A DNA stretch of 64,000 nucleotides. Origin: an uncultured Lachnospiraceae bacterium (GTDB lineage Bacteria; Bacillota; Clostridia; Lachnospirales; Lachnospiraceae). Positions 18,268-27,233 of this stretch are shown one piece after another. A model generated the notes under the pieces. It searched no databases, had not been told where the DNA came from, and was given only the letters and a program-made list of their open reading frames with translations. The DNA lies in contig ONRZ01000002.1 of the NCBI GenBank assembly GCA_900320345.1, positions 14,944 through 78,943 of the forward strand. The letters are read 5' to 3'. The translations under genes were made by a program, and so were the position numbers. Position 1 is the stretch's first letter. The number at the start of each line of letters is the position of its first letter.

Positions 18268-20007
18268 TCAGTCTTCGATCAGTGTAAGACCTTCAAGGGA
18301 AGGTGCGGCAACAAGGGAGTAATTGGTGTAATATACCACGAAACCGGGCTTGGCACCCGCGGGTTTCTTTACTTCCTTCTTCTGAACATAATCTATCTCG
18401 ACCTTGTCCTGTTCACGTCCTTTGCTGTAGTACGCCGCCAGTGCGCCTGCTTCTTCAAAGACGCGATCCGTAAGTTCTCTTCCTTCGGTCTTAACAAGGA
18501 CATGGGAACCGGGGATCTTCTTGGCATGGAACCACCAGTCGTTCCCGCTTGCCATTTTGAATGTCAGATGATCGTTCTGGAAGTTGTTCTTTCCAACATA
18601 AATATGAAAACCGTCGGAACTGACATAATGAAAGGGTTTGCTCTTAAGCTCCTTCGTCCTGCCGGTTCCTTTTTTTCGTATATAACCCGCCTGCTCCAGT
18701 TCCTGCCTTATCTCGGTAAGGTCGGATTCCTTAAGAGCTATATCAAGTGAAGCGGATATGGATTCAAGATGCATGATCTCGTCATGTGTTTCTTCCGTCT
18801 GGGTAATAAGAGCTTCCTCGGTGCGCTTGAGTTTCCCGTACCTGTCGAAATATCTCTTGGCATTCTCCGATGCCGTCAGGTCGGGATCGAGAGGGATGGT
18901 GATCTTTTCTCCGGTATAATAATTATCGGCCTCAATGGAACGTGCACCCGGTTCCGCACTGTAACCGTAGGTGTTAAGCAGTTCTCCGTAGATCCTGTAC
19001 TTATCTTTTTTTTCGGTATCCTTAAGCTGTTTTAACTGAAGATCGTATTTTTTGATATTGCGTTCAAGAGCGGTGGCAACTATCCTGCGAAGGTCAGCCG
19101 ATTTCTGACGGATCCTTGTTACCGTATTTCTCATGGCATAGTAATCATTAAGGATAACGGACATCGAAGAAGAGTCTGCGGTTTCAAAATTGCCGTATTG
19201 TGTGAGCTTTACAGCGGCAAATTCGACGGGAACACCTTTTTCAAGTACCATATTCGGCGAAAGATCACCGGACCTGATGCTGTCCGTAAGCCACAGGAAA
19301 TTATTGTAAAGATGCGTAAGTTCATCTTCCGTGTAGCCGGAAGCCGGCATGGAAGAGTCAAGACCGCTGCGGTATAGCAGTTCTTCGGCCATAACGGGGG
19401 AGAAACCGGTAAACGATGAGTATATCGCTTTGGCAGCAGGCATTGGCTTTGACGTTAATGCCTGGCAGAATTCCTCCCTGGTTACGGAGAAAGGATCTGA
19501 TTTTTCCTGAGTGTTCGGTATAAAGTAATCACGCCCGGGAAGAACTTCGCGTACGGAACTTACGGCCGATGAGATATGCTTGATGCTGTCTATGATCATG
19601 TTCCTGTCGTCGAGGAAGATAATGTTGCTGTGTTTGCCCATTATCTCGACGACCAGGGTTTTGCGGCACATATCGCCCATTTCATTCAGGTGATCTATGT
19701 CAAACATAAGGATCCGCTCAAGCGACGGCTGTCTTATCGCTGTGATGCGGCCGTTCTGGATATGCTTGCGAAGCAGCATGCAGAATCCGGGAGCCTGAGC
19801 GGGACTTGTCTTGTTCGTATCCGTCAGATACAGGAAGGGCAGGGATGCGTCTGCCGAAATGAGCAGACGGCACTGGCCATCCGGCGTCTTTAACGTGAGC
19901 ATGAGCTCGTCCTTTTCGGGTTGTGCGATCTTATATATGCGGCTTCCGAGAAGTCTGTCTTCAAACTCTTTCCTGAGAGCCGCAACGGTTATTCCGTCAA
20001 GTGCCAT
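18268..20007 (-). CDS. rqcH: Ribosome-associated quality control protein RqcH (NFACT family)
   Basis: A 579-residue NFACT protein (formerly fibronectin-binding protein A). The NFACT-N domain starts at MALDGITVAALRKEF, central coiled coils lie at ~290-410, and the NFACT-R/DUF814 domain near 455-540 has the conserved NDWWFHAKKIPGSHV. In Bacillus, RqcH binds stalled 50S subunits and recruits tRNA-Ala to add alanine tails that mark nascent chains for degradation. It is a single gene convergent with the rib operon and divergent from the STAS gene. Confidence 0.93.
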   Translation of the reverse strand: MALDGITVAALRKEFEDRLLGSRIYKIAQPEKDELMLTLKTPDGQCRLLISADASLPFLYLTDTNKTSPAQAPGFCMLLRKHIQNGRITAIRQPSLERILMFDIDHLNEMGDMCRKTLVVEIMGKHSNIIFLDDRNMIIDSIKHISSAVSSVREVLPGRDYFIPNTQEKSDPFSVTREEFCQALTSKPMPAAKAIYSSFTGFSPVMAEELLYRSGLDSSMPASGYTEDELTHLYNNFLWLTDSIRSGDLSPNMVLEKGVPVEFAAVKLTQYGNFETADSSSMSVILNDYYAMRNTVTRIRQKSADLRRIVATALERNIKKYDLQLKQLKDTEKKDKYRIYGELLNTYGYSAEPGARSIEADNYYTGEKITIPLDPDLTASENAKRYFDRYGKLKRTEEALITQTEETHDEIMHLESISASLDIALKESDLTEIRQELEQAGYIRKKGTGRTKELKSKPFHYVSSDGFHIYVGKNNFQNDHLTFKMASGNDWWFHAKKIPGSHVLVKTEGRELTDRVFEEAGALAAYYSKGREQDKVEIDYVQKKEVKKPAGAKPGFVVYYTNYSLVAAPSLEGLTLIED

Positions 20008-20103
20008 AATGTGTCTCCCGTGATCTTATACTTATCCATATATACCATAAATGCATGCTGCGCGCAAATAAACGGGTTAACCGGGCTGTGATAAAAAAAC
20101 ATA

Positions 20104-20132
20104 TACACATATTTGTATTTATCTGTTATAAT
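20104..20132 (+). promoter_or_regulatory. Extended -10 promoter for the STAS/MscS/HATPase genes
   Basis: TATAAT at 20127-20132 preceded by TG (TGTTATAAT), with a partial -35 TACACA at 20104-20109 and a 17-bp spacer. It lies 45 bp upstream of the STAS start codon, in the AT-rich gap divergent from rqcH. Confidence 0.55.
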
Positions 20133-20176
20133 CAGTAAATAAATGCTTAATGGCTAAGCCAAGGAGGATAAACAAT

Positions 20177-20476
20177 ATGCTTAACATTAACAAGGATGCA
20201 GACGGTTCCAAGCTTACGATAGCATTACAGGGAAGGCTTGATACGACTACGGCTCCGCAGCTCGATGAGGAAGTAAAGCAGCTCCAGGATAAGGTTACGG
20301 ATCTTAATTTCGATATGTCTGAACTCCAGTATATATCAAGTGCCGGTCTGCGTGTGCTGTTATCTGCTCAGAAGCTTATGAATAAACAGGGCAGCATGAC
20401 GATCACCAATGTTTCTCCGGAGATAATGGAGATATTTGATGTTACGGGATTTTGTGATATTCTTACTATCAAATAG
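20177..20476 (+). CDS. Anti-sigma factor antagonist (STAS domain)
   Basis: A 99-residue single STAS domain of the SpoIIAA/RsbV class. The phosphorylatable serine motif is in YISSAGLRVLL at ~55-64, and the N-terminal LQGRLDTTTAP is typical. Proteins of this class bind an HATPase anti-sigma kinase when unphosphorylated. ATG 20177 has AGGAGG at good spacing; the in-frame ATG 20150 lies upstream of that site and is rejected. The likely partner kinase is encoded at 22028, with a channel gene in between. No sigma factor is adjacent, so the output is open. Confidence 0.88.
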   Translation: MLNINKDADGSKLTIALQGRLDTTTAPQLDEEVKQLQDKVTDLNFDMSELQYISSAGLRVLLSAQKLMNKQGSMTITNVSPEIMEIFDVTGFCDILTIK

Positions 20477-20557
20477 ATTTGATAATGTAATAACAATACG
20501 ATAAGAGGAGTCGGCAACGACTCCTCATAATCATGCTTAAATGTTGAAGGATATATA

Positions 20558-21934
20558 ATGAACGCGAGTAACAGGGTTGATATAATATTGACAATAGCGA
20601 TCGGAATCGCTGCTATCATCATTCTGTGGTTTGGTTTTAAGCGCTGGTCCAGAAACAGCAATAAGATACACAGAAGATTTCTTGGCAAGATCGCGTATAT
20701 AGCTGTTATCATCATATGCCTGGCAAACGTGATCGGACAGATAGATCCCACGTTGAACCTTCACTCGACAATTCTTAAAGGATCGGCGCTGATCGTGGCG
20801 ATCGTAGGTTTTGCCGCACAGACTGCGATATCCGATCTTATCTGCGGATTTCTCATCAGTATTCATAAGCCATTTGAGATAGGTGACAGGGTGATCGCCG
20901 AAGGGATGGAGCCCGGCATAGTCGAAGATATAACTCTAAGGCATACGGTCTTAAGAATATATGACGGATTAAGGGTGGTCGTGCCGAACAGTGAGATGAA
21001 CGCGAAAGTCATTGTCAACGCCGGATGGAATACGGACAGGCACGGAGTTCACCTTACATACGCCGTCGGTTACGATACCGATATACAGATGGCGATGGAT
21101 GTTATCCGGGATTGCGTGGCGGAGAGCCCCTATACTCTGGGTATCGAGACGAACGGTATCATGGAGGATTCAGGTCCGGTTTATTTTCTTAAGTTTGCGG
21201 ACAGCGCCCTTATCCTTGAGACGACCATATGGGTAACCAAGGGAACCAGTACCTATGTTGCGATAACAGATGTAAACATGAGATTATACCGTGCATTTAA
21301 GGAACACGGAATTGAGATACCGTACAATTACATTAATGTAGTGGAACGCGAGAATACCTCGAGTGACGAAGACATAAATGTTAAAAAGAAGAAAACTGCG
21401 CCGCGCAAGCGCAATTCCAGGACCGATACGGTGAACATAGTCCCCGGCAGCGGACATATCGAGATCGCACTTGAGACAGTACGCGGATTTGCCGAAAGGC
21501 AGAGACTTGGCGAGCGCGCTTCAATGCAGCTTGAACTTATGACCGAGGAAATAATAGGGATCATAGGTAACATAGTTGGAAAGGCCAAGGCGAAACTGTG
21601 GGTAGAAGGAAGCGGCGTAAAATACAGGATACACATAAGCTTCGCATCCGGCTTCGGTACCGAAGAATACAAACGGCTCATATCCCTGTCTTCATCAGGT
21701 AAAAATGAGGCTGTGAAGACATTTGCGGGTAAGCTGTGGGAGAAAATGGTAGCCGGAATAATGACCGCAACCGAAGAAGGCCACGTTGGCGATTATGAGT
21801 GGTCTCTGCATGAAAACGATCAGGGAGAGGACGATTACGGAGAGTCCATACTCACATCTATCGCCGATGATGTTAAGGTAAGTGTCACCAAGGAGAAGGT
21901 TGAACTTATTGTCGTAAAATCCGTTCAGGCATGA
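20558..21934 (+). CDS. MscS-family mechanosensitive channel with C-terminal degenerate HATPase-like domain
   Basis: A 458-residue membrane protein. Three hydrophobic segments lie at about 8-26, 42-60 and 74-100, the last being the pore-type helix, followed by the MscS beta domain (HKPFEIGDRV, VPNSEMNAKVIVNA) and a cytoplasmic vestibule to about 265. After a basic linker, residues ~290-458 are not part of MscS. They contain LELMTEEIIGIIGNIV, which resembles the N box (E-x3-N) of RsbW/SpoIIAB-type HATPases, followed by two strands but no intact DxGxG ATP box. Flanking STAS and HATPase genes make a regulatory fusion likely; the HATPase resemblance is my inference from motif order. Confidence 0.8.
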   Translation: MNASNRVDIILTIAIGIAAIIILWFGFKRWSRNSNKIHRRFLGKIAYIAVIIICLANVIGQIDPTLNLHSTILKGSALIVAIVGFAAQTAISDLICGFLISIHKPFEIGDRVIAEGMEPGIVEDITLRHTVLRIYDGLRVVVPNSEMNAKVIVNAGWNTDRHGVHLTYAVGYDTDIQMAMDVIRDCVAESPYTLGIETNGIMEDSGPVYFLKFADSALILETTIWVTKGTSTYVAITDVNMRLYRAFKEHGIEIPYNYINVVERENTSSDEDINVKKKKTAPRKRNSRTDTVNIVPGSGHIEIALETVRGFAERQRLGERASMQLELMTEEIIGIIGNIVGKAKAKLWVEGSGVKYRIHISFASGFGTEEYKRLISLSSSGKNEAVKTFAGKLWEKMVAGIMTATEEGHVGDYEWSLHENDQGEDDYGESILTSIADDVKVSVTKEKVELIVVKSVQA

Positions 21935-21968
21935 GGCAGTGTAAAGCAGATTATGAAATCTGAGAATC

Positions 21969-22006
21969 GTCATAAGGAATCCACCGCAAGCGGTCCGCCT
22001 TATGAC
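21969..22006 (+). promoter_or_regulatory. Long hairpin between the channel gene and the HATPase gene
   Basis: Arms GTCATAAGG and CCTTATGAC pair perfectly over 9 bp, and an inner CCGC/GCGG pair extends the structure. It lies 22 bp before the HATPase start and is followed by no T run. It could modulate expression of the kinase relative to the channel, or be an mRNA processing site. Confidence 0.5.
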
Positions 22007-22027
22007 AGATCTCCGGGGGAATAGGAT

Positions 22028-22441
22028 ATGAAAGAACTTAATATCGATGCAAGAGTAGATAATCTGAACAAGGTGCTTGAGTTTACGGACAGGGAACTGG
22101 AAGAACTCGACTGTCCGGTAAAGGTGCAGATCCAGATAGATGTTGCGGTTGAAGAGATATTTGTCAACATAGCAAGCTACGCATACGGAGACGGCAGCGG
22201 AGAGGCAAACATCACTATAGAGCATACGGAAGACAATTCCACGGTGTCGATAACATTTAAGGATCAGGGGATACCGTATAATCCTCTGGAGAAGGAGGAT
22301 CCGGATGTCACTCTGTCCGCGGAGCAGAGGGAGATCGGCGGACTTGGTATTTATATGGTAAAGAAGAGCATGGATGATGTTATCTACAGGCACGAGAACG
22401 GAAGCAACATCCTGACTCTTGTAAAGAAACTGTCCGCTTAA
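22028..22441 (+). CDS. Serine/threonine anti-sigma kinase-type HATPase (RsbW/SpoIIAB-like)
   Basis: A 137-residue single GHKL ATPase domain. The N box AVEEIFVNIASYAYG is at ~39-53, the G1 box FKDQGIPYNP near 75, and G2 GGLGIYMVKK near 108. All ATP-binding elements look intact. In partner-switching systems such kinases phosphorylate a STAS antagonist; the STAS gene is 1.6 kb upstream in the same direction. No adjacent sigma factor, so it may regulate the channel or a distant target. Confidence 0.87.
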   Translation: MKELNIDARVDNLNKVLEFTDRELEELDCPVKVQIQIDVAVEEIFVNIASYAYGDGSGEANITIEHTEDNSTVSITFKDQGIPYNPLEKEDPDVTLSAEQREIGGLGIYMVKKSMDDVIYRHENGSNILTLVKKLSA

Positions 22442-22468
22442 CGACAGCATCCTGCCATCAAGATAGCC

Positions 22469-22497
22469 TTGACTGAAATATCACATTGTCCTATAAT
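22469..22497 (+). promoter_or_regulatory. Sigma-A promoter upstream of yicC-gmk-rpoZ
   Basis: TTGACT at 22469-22474 and TATAAT at 22492-22497 separated by exactly 17 bp, 45 bp before the yicC start codon. It is the clearest start point for the yicC-gmk-rpoZ-rimO-pgsA-cinA run. Confidence 0.75.
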
Positions 22498-22541
22498 CAT
22501 ATTTGGCTTTCTGGGAGTATGGGGATTTAAGGAGAAGAAGA

Positions 22542-23420
22542 ATGATAAAGAGTATGACGGGTTTCGGACGCGCCGAATACAGTGACGGAAAGCGCAAGAT
22601 CACCGTTGAGATAAAATCGGTAAACCACCGTTATCTGGATGTAAATCTTAAGATGCCTAAAAAACTGGGCTTTTTTGAAACATCGATAAGGAATCTTCTG
22701 AAGGAATATATGCAGAGAGGCAAGGTCGATCTGTATATGACATACGAGGATTTTAACGAGGAAAATGTCAGCATAAAATACAACAGGGATGTTGCGAAGT
22801 CCTATCTTCATTATCTTAATGAGATGGGTAATGATTTCGGACTTGAGAATGATATTCGTGTATCGGTACTGTCAAGGTATCCGGAGGTGTTCACCCTGGA
22901 GGAACAGGAGATCGACGAGGATGAGCTCTGGAAGGATATCGAGGATACCGTGCGTAAGGCCTGTGAAGGTTTTGTAAGCGCCAGACTCAGCGAAGGTGAG
23001 CATCTGAAGAACGATCTTATAAACAAGCTTGATAAGATGCTTGTTTATGTTGATGATATAGAGAAGAGAGCTCCGGATATAATAGAGGAGTATAAGAGCA
23101 AGATAACCGACAAGGTGAAGGATATGCTTGCCGATGCGTCGATAGATGAAGGACGGATACTTACGGAAGTAACACTGTTTGCGGACAGGGTATGCGTTGA
23201 CGAGGAGATCGTAAGGCTCAAGAGTCATATAAAGAGTACAAAAGATACCCTGAACGAGGGCGGCAGCGTCGGACGCAAGCTTGATTTTATCGCCCAGGAG
23301 ATGAACAGGGAAGCCAATACGATATTGTCAAAGTCGAATGACCTTCTTACATCGAATGTTGCGATAGACCTTAAGACGGATATCGAAAAGGTTCGCGAAC
23401 AGATACAGAACATAGAGTAA
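22542..23420 (+). CDS. yloC: YicC/YloC-family endoribonuclease
   Basis: A 292-residue protein starting with the family signature MIKSMTGFGR and ending with the conserved DFIAQEMNREANT region and the final EKVREQIQNIE. E. coli YicC has been reported to be an endoribonuclease. Start ATG 22542 follows AAGGAGAAGAAG; an in-frame ATG 22503 is upstream of that site. Gene order with gmk and rpoZ is the standard Firmicutes one. Confidence 0.92.
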   Translation: MIKSMTGFGRAEYSDGKRKITVEIKSVNHRYLDVNLKMPKKLGFFETSIRNLLKEYMQRGKVDLYMTYEDFNEENVSIKYNRDVAKSYLHYLNEMGNDFGLENDIRVSVLSRYPEVFTLEEQEIDEDELWKDIEDTVRKACEGFVSARLSEGEHLKNDLINKLDKMLVYVDDIEKRAPDIIEEYKSKITDKVKDMLADASIDEGRILTEVTLFADRVCVDEEIVRLKSHIKSTKDTLNEGGSVGRKLDFIAQEMNREANTILSKSNDLLTSNVAIDLKTDIEKVREQIQNIE

Positions 23421-23441
23421 CGGCTTTATACGGGAACGGAT

Positions 23442-24068
23442 ATGAAAAAGGGAATCTTACTCATAATATCGGGATTTGCAGGCTCGGGAAAGGGTACGAT
23501 AGTCAAGAGACTGCTCTCGGAATATGATAATTATGCGGTATCGGTATCGGCTACAACGAGAGCACCGAGACCGGGCGAGGAAGACGGCAAGGATTATTTT
23601 TTCGTTAACAGGGAAAAGTTCGAGAAGATGATCGCCGATGATGAATTCCTCGAATATGCCCAGTATGTGGATAATTACTACGGAACTCCCAGGAAATATG
23701 TCAACAGGATGCTTGATGAGGGCAAGGACGTGATACTTGAGATCGAGCAGCAGGGAGCGCTCCAGGTAAAGGCCAAGCGTCCGGATGCACTTCTGATGTT
23801 TGTCATGCCGCCAAGCGTGCAGGAGATATACAACAGGCTCAAGAAACGCGGGACAGAAACCGAAGAAGTGATAATGAAGCGAATGCGGCAAGGCGCAAGG
23901 GAAGCGGGAGTCATAGAGAATTACGATTTCCTGATAATAAATGATGATCTTGACGAGTGCGTGAAGAACGTACATGATACGGTCCGCTGTTCAAAATATG
24001 CGGCTGTACGCAATAAAGCGATGATAGATAAGGTCAAGTCGGAATTTAATGATTTTTTGAATATGTAA
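23442..24068 (+). CDS. gmk: Guanylate kinase
   Basis: A 208-residue enzyme phosphorylating GMP to GDP. P-loop GFAGSGKGT lies near residue 10, followed by the GMP-binding SATTRAPRPGEEDGKDYFFV and EYAQYVDNYYGTP stretches and the lid RMRQGARE. Normal length, between yloC and rpoZ. Confidence 0.97.
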   Translation: MKKGILLIISGFAGSGKGTIVKRLLSEYDNYAVSVSATTRAPRPGEEDGKDYFFVNREKFEKMIADDEFLEYAQYVDNYYGTPRKYVNRMLDEGKDVILEIEQQGALQVKAKRPDALLMFVMPPSVQEIYNRLKKRGTETEEVIMKRMRQGAREAGVIENYDFLIINDDLDECVKNVHDTVRCSKYAAVRNKAMIDKVKSEFNDFLNM

Positions 24069-24089
24069 TAATTTACGGGAGGATATATC

Positions 24090-24320
24090 ATGTTACATCC
24101 GTCATATAATGATCTGATGAAAGTAGTAAACAGCGAAGTGGACGAAGGTGAACAGCCGGTAGTAAACAGCCGCTATTCCATAGTTATGGCCACAAGCAAG
24201 AGAGCCAGACAGCTTATCGACGGTGCACCGACGCCGGTCGCCAATGCAAGTGATAAGAAGCCGCTGTCGGTTGCTATCGAGGAATTAAATACCGGTGTTG
24301 TTAAGATAGTCGGGGAATGA
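24090..24320 (+). CDS. rpoZ: RNA polymerase omega subunit
   Basis: A 76-residue omega subunit with NSRYSIVMATSKRARQL at ~26-42, the conserved core by which omega holds the beta' subunit, and a C-terminal KPLSVAIEEL helix. It follows gmk as in most Firmicutes. Confidence 0.93.
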   Translation: MLHPSYNDLMKVVNSEVDEGEQPVVNSRYSIVMATSKRARQLIDGAPTPVANASDKKPLSVAIEELNTGVVKIVGE

Positions 24321-24329
24321 TCCGGATAT

Positions 24330-25673
24330 ATGAAGGTATTGTTTATATCGCTTGGCTGCGATAAAAACCTGGTGGATTCCGAGTATATGCTCGGCATACT
24401 CAGGGAGAGGGGATATGAGTTTACGGATGATGAAGCAGAGGCTGATATCATCATCATAAATTCCTGTTGTTTTATCGGAGATGCCAAGGAGGAGAGCATA
24501 AATACCATTCTTGAAATGGGCGCATACAGGCTTGATGAGTCGTCAAGATGCAGAGCTCTCATAGTTACGGGATGCCTTGCACAGCGCTATGCGGACGAGA
24601 TAAGAGATGAGATCCCCGAAGTGGATGCAGTGATCGGCACAACTGCCTATGATGCGATAGACAGTGTGGTCGAGAGGGTTCTCAGAGGGGAATATGTAAG
24701 AGAACTGCAGAATACAGATAGGCTCGTACTTTCCAATCTGCCCAGGATAAGTACTACAGGAGGCTATTATTCATATCTTAAGATTGCTGAGGGCTGCAAC
24801 AAACGTTGCACTTATTGTATAATCCCGCAATTACGGGGCCGATATCGTTCAGTTCCAATGGAGAGGCTTATAGAGGAAGCTGCGGTTCTTGCCGGCAGGG
24901 GTGTGAGGGAACTCATACTTGTTGCGCAGGAAACGACAGTGTATGGCATGGATATCTATGGAAAAAAGGCACTCCCGGAACTGCTCAGGAAATTATGCGG
25001 TATCGACGGGCTTGAGTGGATCAGGGTAATGTACTGTTATCCCGAAGAGATAACGGACGAACTCATCGATGTGATAAGGGAAGAGCCCAAGATATGCCAT
25101 TATATAGATATGCCGATCCAGCATGCTTCCGATGAGATCCTTCGAAGGATGGGGCGGAAGACAAACAGGGCAGAACTTAAGACGAAAATAGACAGGATCA
25201 GGGAGAGGATACCGGATGTGGCCCTGAGGACTACGCTTATTACGGGGTTCCCGGGAGAAACACGGAAGGACCAGGATATTCTGCTCGATCTTGTAGAGAC
25301 GGTCGGATTCGAACGACTGGGAGTGTTTACCTATTCGGCAGAAGAAGGAACCGTTGCTGCCGATATGGAGGACCAGATACCGGAGGAACTGAAGGAAGAA
25401 AGACGTGATGAGGTCATGAGCCTTCAGCAGGGTATCGCTTATGATAAGGCGAAGGAAATGACCGGGCGTAAACTGGATGCGATCATAGAGGGACGACTGG
25501 TAGACGAGGATGTTTACGCCGCACGGACATATATGGATGCGCCCGGGGTTGACGGGATGCTGTTCATAAGCTCGGAAAGGGAGCTGATGAGCGGCGATAT
25601 AGTGCATGTCATGGTTACAGGTGCCAGAGAATATGATCTGATTGGAGAATTGTGCGATGAACCTGCCGAATAA
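24330..25673 (+). CDS. rimO: Ribosomal protein S12 methylthiotransferase RimO
   Basis: A 447-residue radical-SAM methylthiotransferase. The N-terminal UPF0004 domain contains SLGCDKNLVDSE and two further cysteines for the auxiliary cluster. The radical-SAM motif CNKRCTYC lies near residue 156, and a TRAM domain closes the chain. LGCDKNxVD distinguishes RimO from MiaB. Modifies Asp of ribosomal protein S12. Its end overlaps pgsA by 17 bp. Confidence 0.95.
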   Translation: MKVLFISLGCDKNLVDSEYMLGILRERGYEFTDDEAEADIIIINSCCFIGDAKEESINTILEMGAYRLDESSRCRALIVTGCLAQRYADEIRDEIPEVDAVIGTTAYDAIDSVVERVLRGEYVRELQNTDRLVLSNLPRISTTGGYYSYLKIAEGCNKRCTYCIIPQLRGRYRSVPMERLIEEAAVLAGRGVRELILVAQETTVYGMDIYGKKALPELLRKLCGIDGLEWIRVMYCYPEEITDELIDVIREEPKICHYIDMPIQHASDEILRRMGRKTNRAELKTKIDRIRERIPDVALRTTLITGFPGETRKDQDILLDLVETVGFERLGVFTYSAEEGTVAADMEDQIPEELKEERRDEVMSLQQGIAYDKAKEMTGRKLDAIIEGRLVDEDVYAARTYMDAPGVDGMLFISSERELMSGDIVHVMVTGAREYDLIGELCDEPAE

Positions 25674-26202
25674 GTTAACAGTATTAAGAGTGATCATGGT
25701 CCCATTCTTTGTATTCTTCATGCTGGTTGACATAATACCTGGATTTACCAAGTGGATCGCACTGGCACTATTCATAATAGCAAGTTTTACGGATATGTTC
25801 GATGGGAAATTAGCCAGAAAATACGGACTTATCACGGATTTCGGAAAATTCATGGATCCTCTTGCGGACAAGCTTTTGGTTTGCTCCGCCCTCATATGCC
25901 TGGTCAGCAGCGGCAAGCTTGCCGCGTGGATGGCGATAATCATAATAAGCAGGGAATTTATAATAAGCGGCTTCAGGCTCATAGCTTCGGATAACGGAGT
26001 CGTTATAGCCGCGAGTAAGTGGGGGAAATTCAAGACTGTTTTCCAGATGATAATGATAGGCATGCTGATAGGTGATCTCCCATTTGAATGGTTCAGGCTG
26101 CTTACGGCGCTTGCTGTCTGGATAGCGCTTATCCTTACGGTAGTATCGCTTGTTGATTATCTGTACAAGAACAGGGAAGTCATTAAGAGGGACAGACACT
26201 GA
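25657..26202 (+). CDS. pgsA: CDP-diacylglycerol-glycerol-3-phosphate 3-phosphatidyltransferase
   Basis: A 181-residue integral membrane enzyme making phosphatidylglycerol phosphate. The CDP-alcohol phosphotransferase motif is complete (DMFDGKLARKYG followed by DFGKFMDPLAD). Four to five membrane helices are visible. ATG 25657 inside the end of rimO has GGAG nine bases upstream and begins with the typical MNLPNKLTVLR. Confidence 0.95.
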   Translation: MNLPNKLTVLRVIMVPFFVFFMLVDIIPGFTKWIALALFIIASFTDMFDGKLARKYGLITDFGKFMDPLADKLLVCSALICLVSSGKLAAWMAIIIISREFIISGFRLIASDNGVVIAASKWGKFKTVFQMIMIGMLIGDLPFEWFRLLTALAVWIALILTVVSLVDYLYKNREVIKRDRH

Positions 26203-26248
26203 GGGGAAGCGGTCAGGGGATCGTGCTTTGATATGAAAGGAGCCGGAT

Positions 26249-27040
26249 ATGGCAAAAGACACGGCCGTGGATACGGTAAAAGAAACCGTAAGGGATACCG
26301 AAGACGGGCATTTTATCAAATATTTCAAGATCTGCGGGATGAAGGAGAAGGAAGTCAGGAACGCTATTAAAGATCTTATGGAACAGAAGGTTCCGGAGGT
26401 TAAACTGACTGCTTATCCCGGGGATATCCATATCAGTGTCGAAGCATTTGATAACGGGTCCGATTCGGCAAAGAAGCTGGTAAAACCGGTAGTCAAGGAA
26501 ATAAAGAGCAGACTTGGGCTCAACATATATGCTACCGACAGTGAGACTACGCTTGAACAGGCGGTGGTCGAGCTTCTTCGCACCAATTCGCTCTATCTTG
26601 CGACTTGTGAGTCGTGTACCGGAGGAATGGTCGCATCCAAGATAATAGACGTGCCGGGGGCTTCCGAAGTATTCAAGGAAGGCTTTGTCACATATTCAAA
26701 TAAGGCCAAGAGATCGAGACTGGGCGTTAAGAAGAGTACGCTCTTAAAATACGGCGCGGTAAGCGAGCAGACTGCCAAGGAAATGGTGAAGGGCTGTGCC
26801 GCTGCGGCCAAGGCAAATGTAACGGTATCCACAACGGGCATAGCAGGTCCCGACGGAGGGACTGACGAGAAGCCTGTGGGACTTGTATATATAGGATGCA
26901 GTGTGTGCGGTAAGACCAAAGTCGTAAAGTACAACTTTGACGGTGACCGTATGGAAATAAGGAGCAGGGCCACGTCTGCTGCACTTGCGCTTCTTCGCAT
27001 GTGCGTGCTTGAGTATTACAGCGAGAAGAATTTTTCGTGA
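26249..27040 (+). CDS. CinA-like nicotinamide-nucleotide amidase lacking the N-terminal MoCF domain
   Basis: A 263-residue protein. Residues ~105-260 are the CinA C-terminal amidase (CESCTGGMVAS with the nucleophilic serine region, TTGIAGPDGGT, KPVGLVYIG), which deamidates NMN. Residues 20-95 resemble the KH-like middle domain of CinA. The ~170-residue N-terminal MoCF/pyrophosphatase domain of full-length CinA is absent, although the position between pgsA and recA is the classical cinA site. A clean start and GGAG site argue against recent truncation. Confidence 0.87.
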   Translation: MAKDTAVDTVKETVRDTEDGHFIKYFKICGMKEKEVRNAIKDLMEQKVPEVKLTAYPGDIHISVEAFDNGSDSAKKLVKPVVKEIKSRLGLNIYATDSETTLEQAVVELLRTNSLYLATCESCTGGMVASKIIDVPGASEVFKEGFVTYSNKAKRSRLGVKKSTLLKYGAVSEQTAKEMVKGCAAAAKANVTVSTTGIAGPDGGTDEKPVGLVYIGCSVCGKTKVVKYNFDGDRMEIRSRATSAALALLRMCVLEYYSEKNFS

Positions 27041-27094
27041 TATCTGCAGGCCGTACAGACCTGTTTTGCATATTCTTTGTCAGATCATATAATT

Positions 27095-27220
27095 ATGGTG
27101 AACGAAATGATCGATCTCGTTTACTGTAAGTATCCGATTTATTACCCCCTTTACGATCAAAACGGGTATATATTAGACGTTAAGACCGGTACGCCGAAGC
27201 TGCCGGTTTGGGATAAATAA
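27095..27220 (+). CDS. Possible 41-residue Tyr-rich small protein upstream of recA
   Basis: An open frame ending 13 bp before the recA -35 box. The product has an aromatic stretch (YCKYPIYYPLYDQNGYILD) and ends in PKLPVWDK. Composition is more protein-like than random, but there is no good ribosome binding site and no family is recognised. It could be the last gene of the cinA operon or a chance frame. Confidence 0.35.
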   Translation: MVNEMIDLVYCKYPIYYPLYDQNGYILDVKTGTPKLPVWDK

Positions 27221-27233
27221 AAATAAAAACCGC

